Positions 5,267-5,521 of a DNA stretch of 5,521 bases are shown here, piece after piece. Numbering within the stretch: the stretch's first letter is position 1; every line of letters starts with the position of its first letter. The notes beneath the pieces are model-generated. The model saw only the letters and a program-made list of their open reading frames with translations. It made no database searches and was not told where the DNA came from. Position numbers and translations under genes: made by a program. The DNA is from Alistipes sp. UBA943 (GTDB taxonomy: Bacteria > Bacteroidota > Bacteroidia > Bacteroidales > Rikenellaceae), in contig DBDB01000019.1 in the NCBI GenBank assembly GCA_002293345.1, positions 1-5,521 on the forward strand. The letters are read 5' to 3'.

Positions 5267-5521
5267 CTACACTCTTATAAACCTGCCCCTTCGGTGGAGG
5301 GGTTGGCCGATGGATTCATCGAAAGCCATGTCGTAAAACAGGATCTCGTTCGGATTGTCATCGACCGTTTCGACGTGCGACGTTTCGGGATTCTGAACGA
5401 TCAGCCGGGCCAACGAAAAACCCGAAATATTCTGCCCGATCTGCTCCGTGTAGGGTGTCCACACGCCATCGCGTAACGTGTGTACCTCGACGATTTCCCA
5501 CCTTCCGGTGATCATGTCCAC
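5267..5521 (-). CDS. Partial uncharacterised protein, possibly lipocalin-like
   Basis: The 3' end of a minus-strand gene, convergent with yggS. The frame is open to the window edge, so the true start may lie outside. Within the window the candidate starts are ATG at 5513-5515, giving MITGRWEIVEV, or the edge GTG. TGRWEIVEV resembles the first strand of lipocalin-like beta barrels (GxWxxxx), and several short alternating strands follow (FSLARLIVQN, NEILFYDMAF). This is suggestive, not decisive. Codon choice is GC-rich at third positions and matches the neighbours, which supports real coding over the 183-nt plus-strand frame inside it. The last codons (HRRGRFIRV) fall in a GC-rich inverted repeat. 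Function is unknown. Confidence 0.6.
   Translation of the reverse strand: MDMITGRWEIVEVHTLRDGVWTPYTEQIGQNISGFSLARLIVQNPETSHVETVDDNPNEILFYDMAFDESIGQPLHRRGRFIRV
5286..5302. repeat. Small GC-rich hairpin at the 3' end of the minus-strand gene
   Basis: CCCCT (5286-5290) and AGGGG (5298-5302) pair round a 7-nt loop (TCGGTGG). The hairpin overlaps the last codons of the minus-strand gene and has no following T-run on either strand. It could be part of a processed 3' end or of a dispersed GC-rich repeat, but a chance origin is possible. Confidence 0.35.

Noticed and set aside
5294..5476. 60-codon plus-strand frame inside the last region
   Set aside because: It is antisense to a minus-strand frame with GC-rich third positions and plausible strands, and has no recognisable motif.

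Overview
The window looks like chromosomal DNA of a Bacteroidota bacterium, most likely order Bacteroidales. I favour a moderately GC-rich, Alistipes/Rikenellaceae-like lineage, but the family is an inference. The evidence is: a DUF3109 cysteine-rich protein and a DUF5106 lipoprotein, both typical of Bacteroidota; two perfect TAnnTTTG -7 promoter boxes; no Shine-Dalgarno sequences; GC-rich third codon positions; and a remnant of a FISUMP (Fib_succ_major) domain.

Layout. (1) Bases 60-1648: nadD (NAD synthesis) and ddl (D-Ala-D-Ala ligase, cell wall) overlap by 4 nt and are probably co-transcribed from a box at 44-51. The NadD C-terminus is unusual: the usual end of the protein is replaced by one TPR unit and a tail of the kind that ends small Bacteroidota TPR proteins. 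(2) Bases 1649-1852: this apparent intergenic gap is an open frame starting at the codon right after the ddl stop and in the same phase. It reads as the C-terminal end of a FISUMP surface-protein domain, with no start codon of its own. (3) Bases 1853-1896: A-rich leader. (4) Bases 1897-2460: DUF3109 protein with ten cysteines, probably metal-binding. (5) Bases 2512-5246: a tight cluster with its own -7 box at 2493-2500, encoding a secreted M23 endopeptidase with a C-terminal LysM, a DUF5106/thioredoxin-like lipoprotein with CPMC, and a YggS/PLPBP pyridoxal-phosphate protein carrying an insertion built round a 16-bp palindrome. (6) Bases 5267-5521: the 3' part of a convergent minus-strand gene, possibly lipocalin-like, running to the window edge.

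Functionally this is mostly housekeeping: NAD synthesis, peptidoglycan precursor synthesis, peptidoglycan cutting at the envelope, envelope thiol chemistry and PLP homeostasis. The points most worth a second look are the NadD-TPR chimera, the headless FISUMP end fused in phase behind ddl, and promoters that predict almost leaderless mRNAs. I see no CRISPR array, tRNA, rRNA, IS element or defence system.
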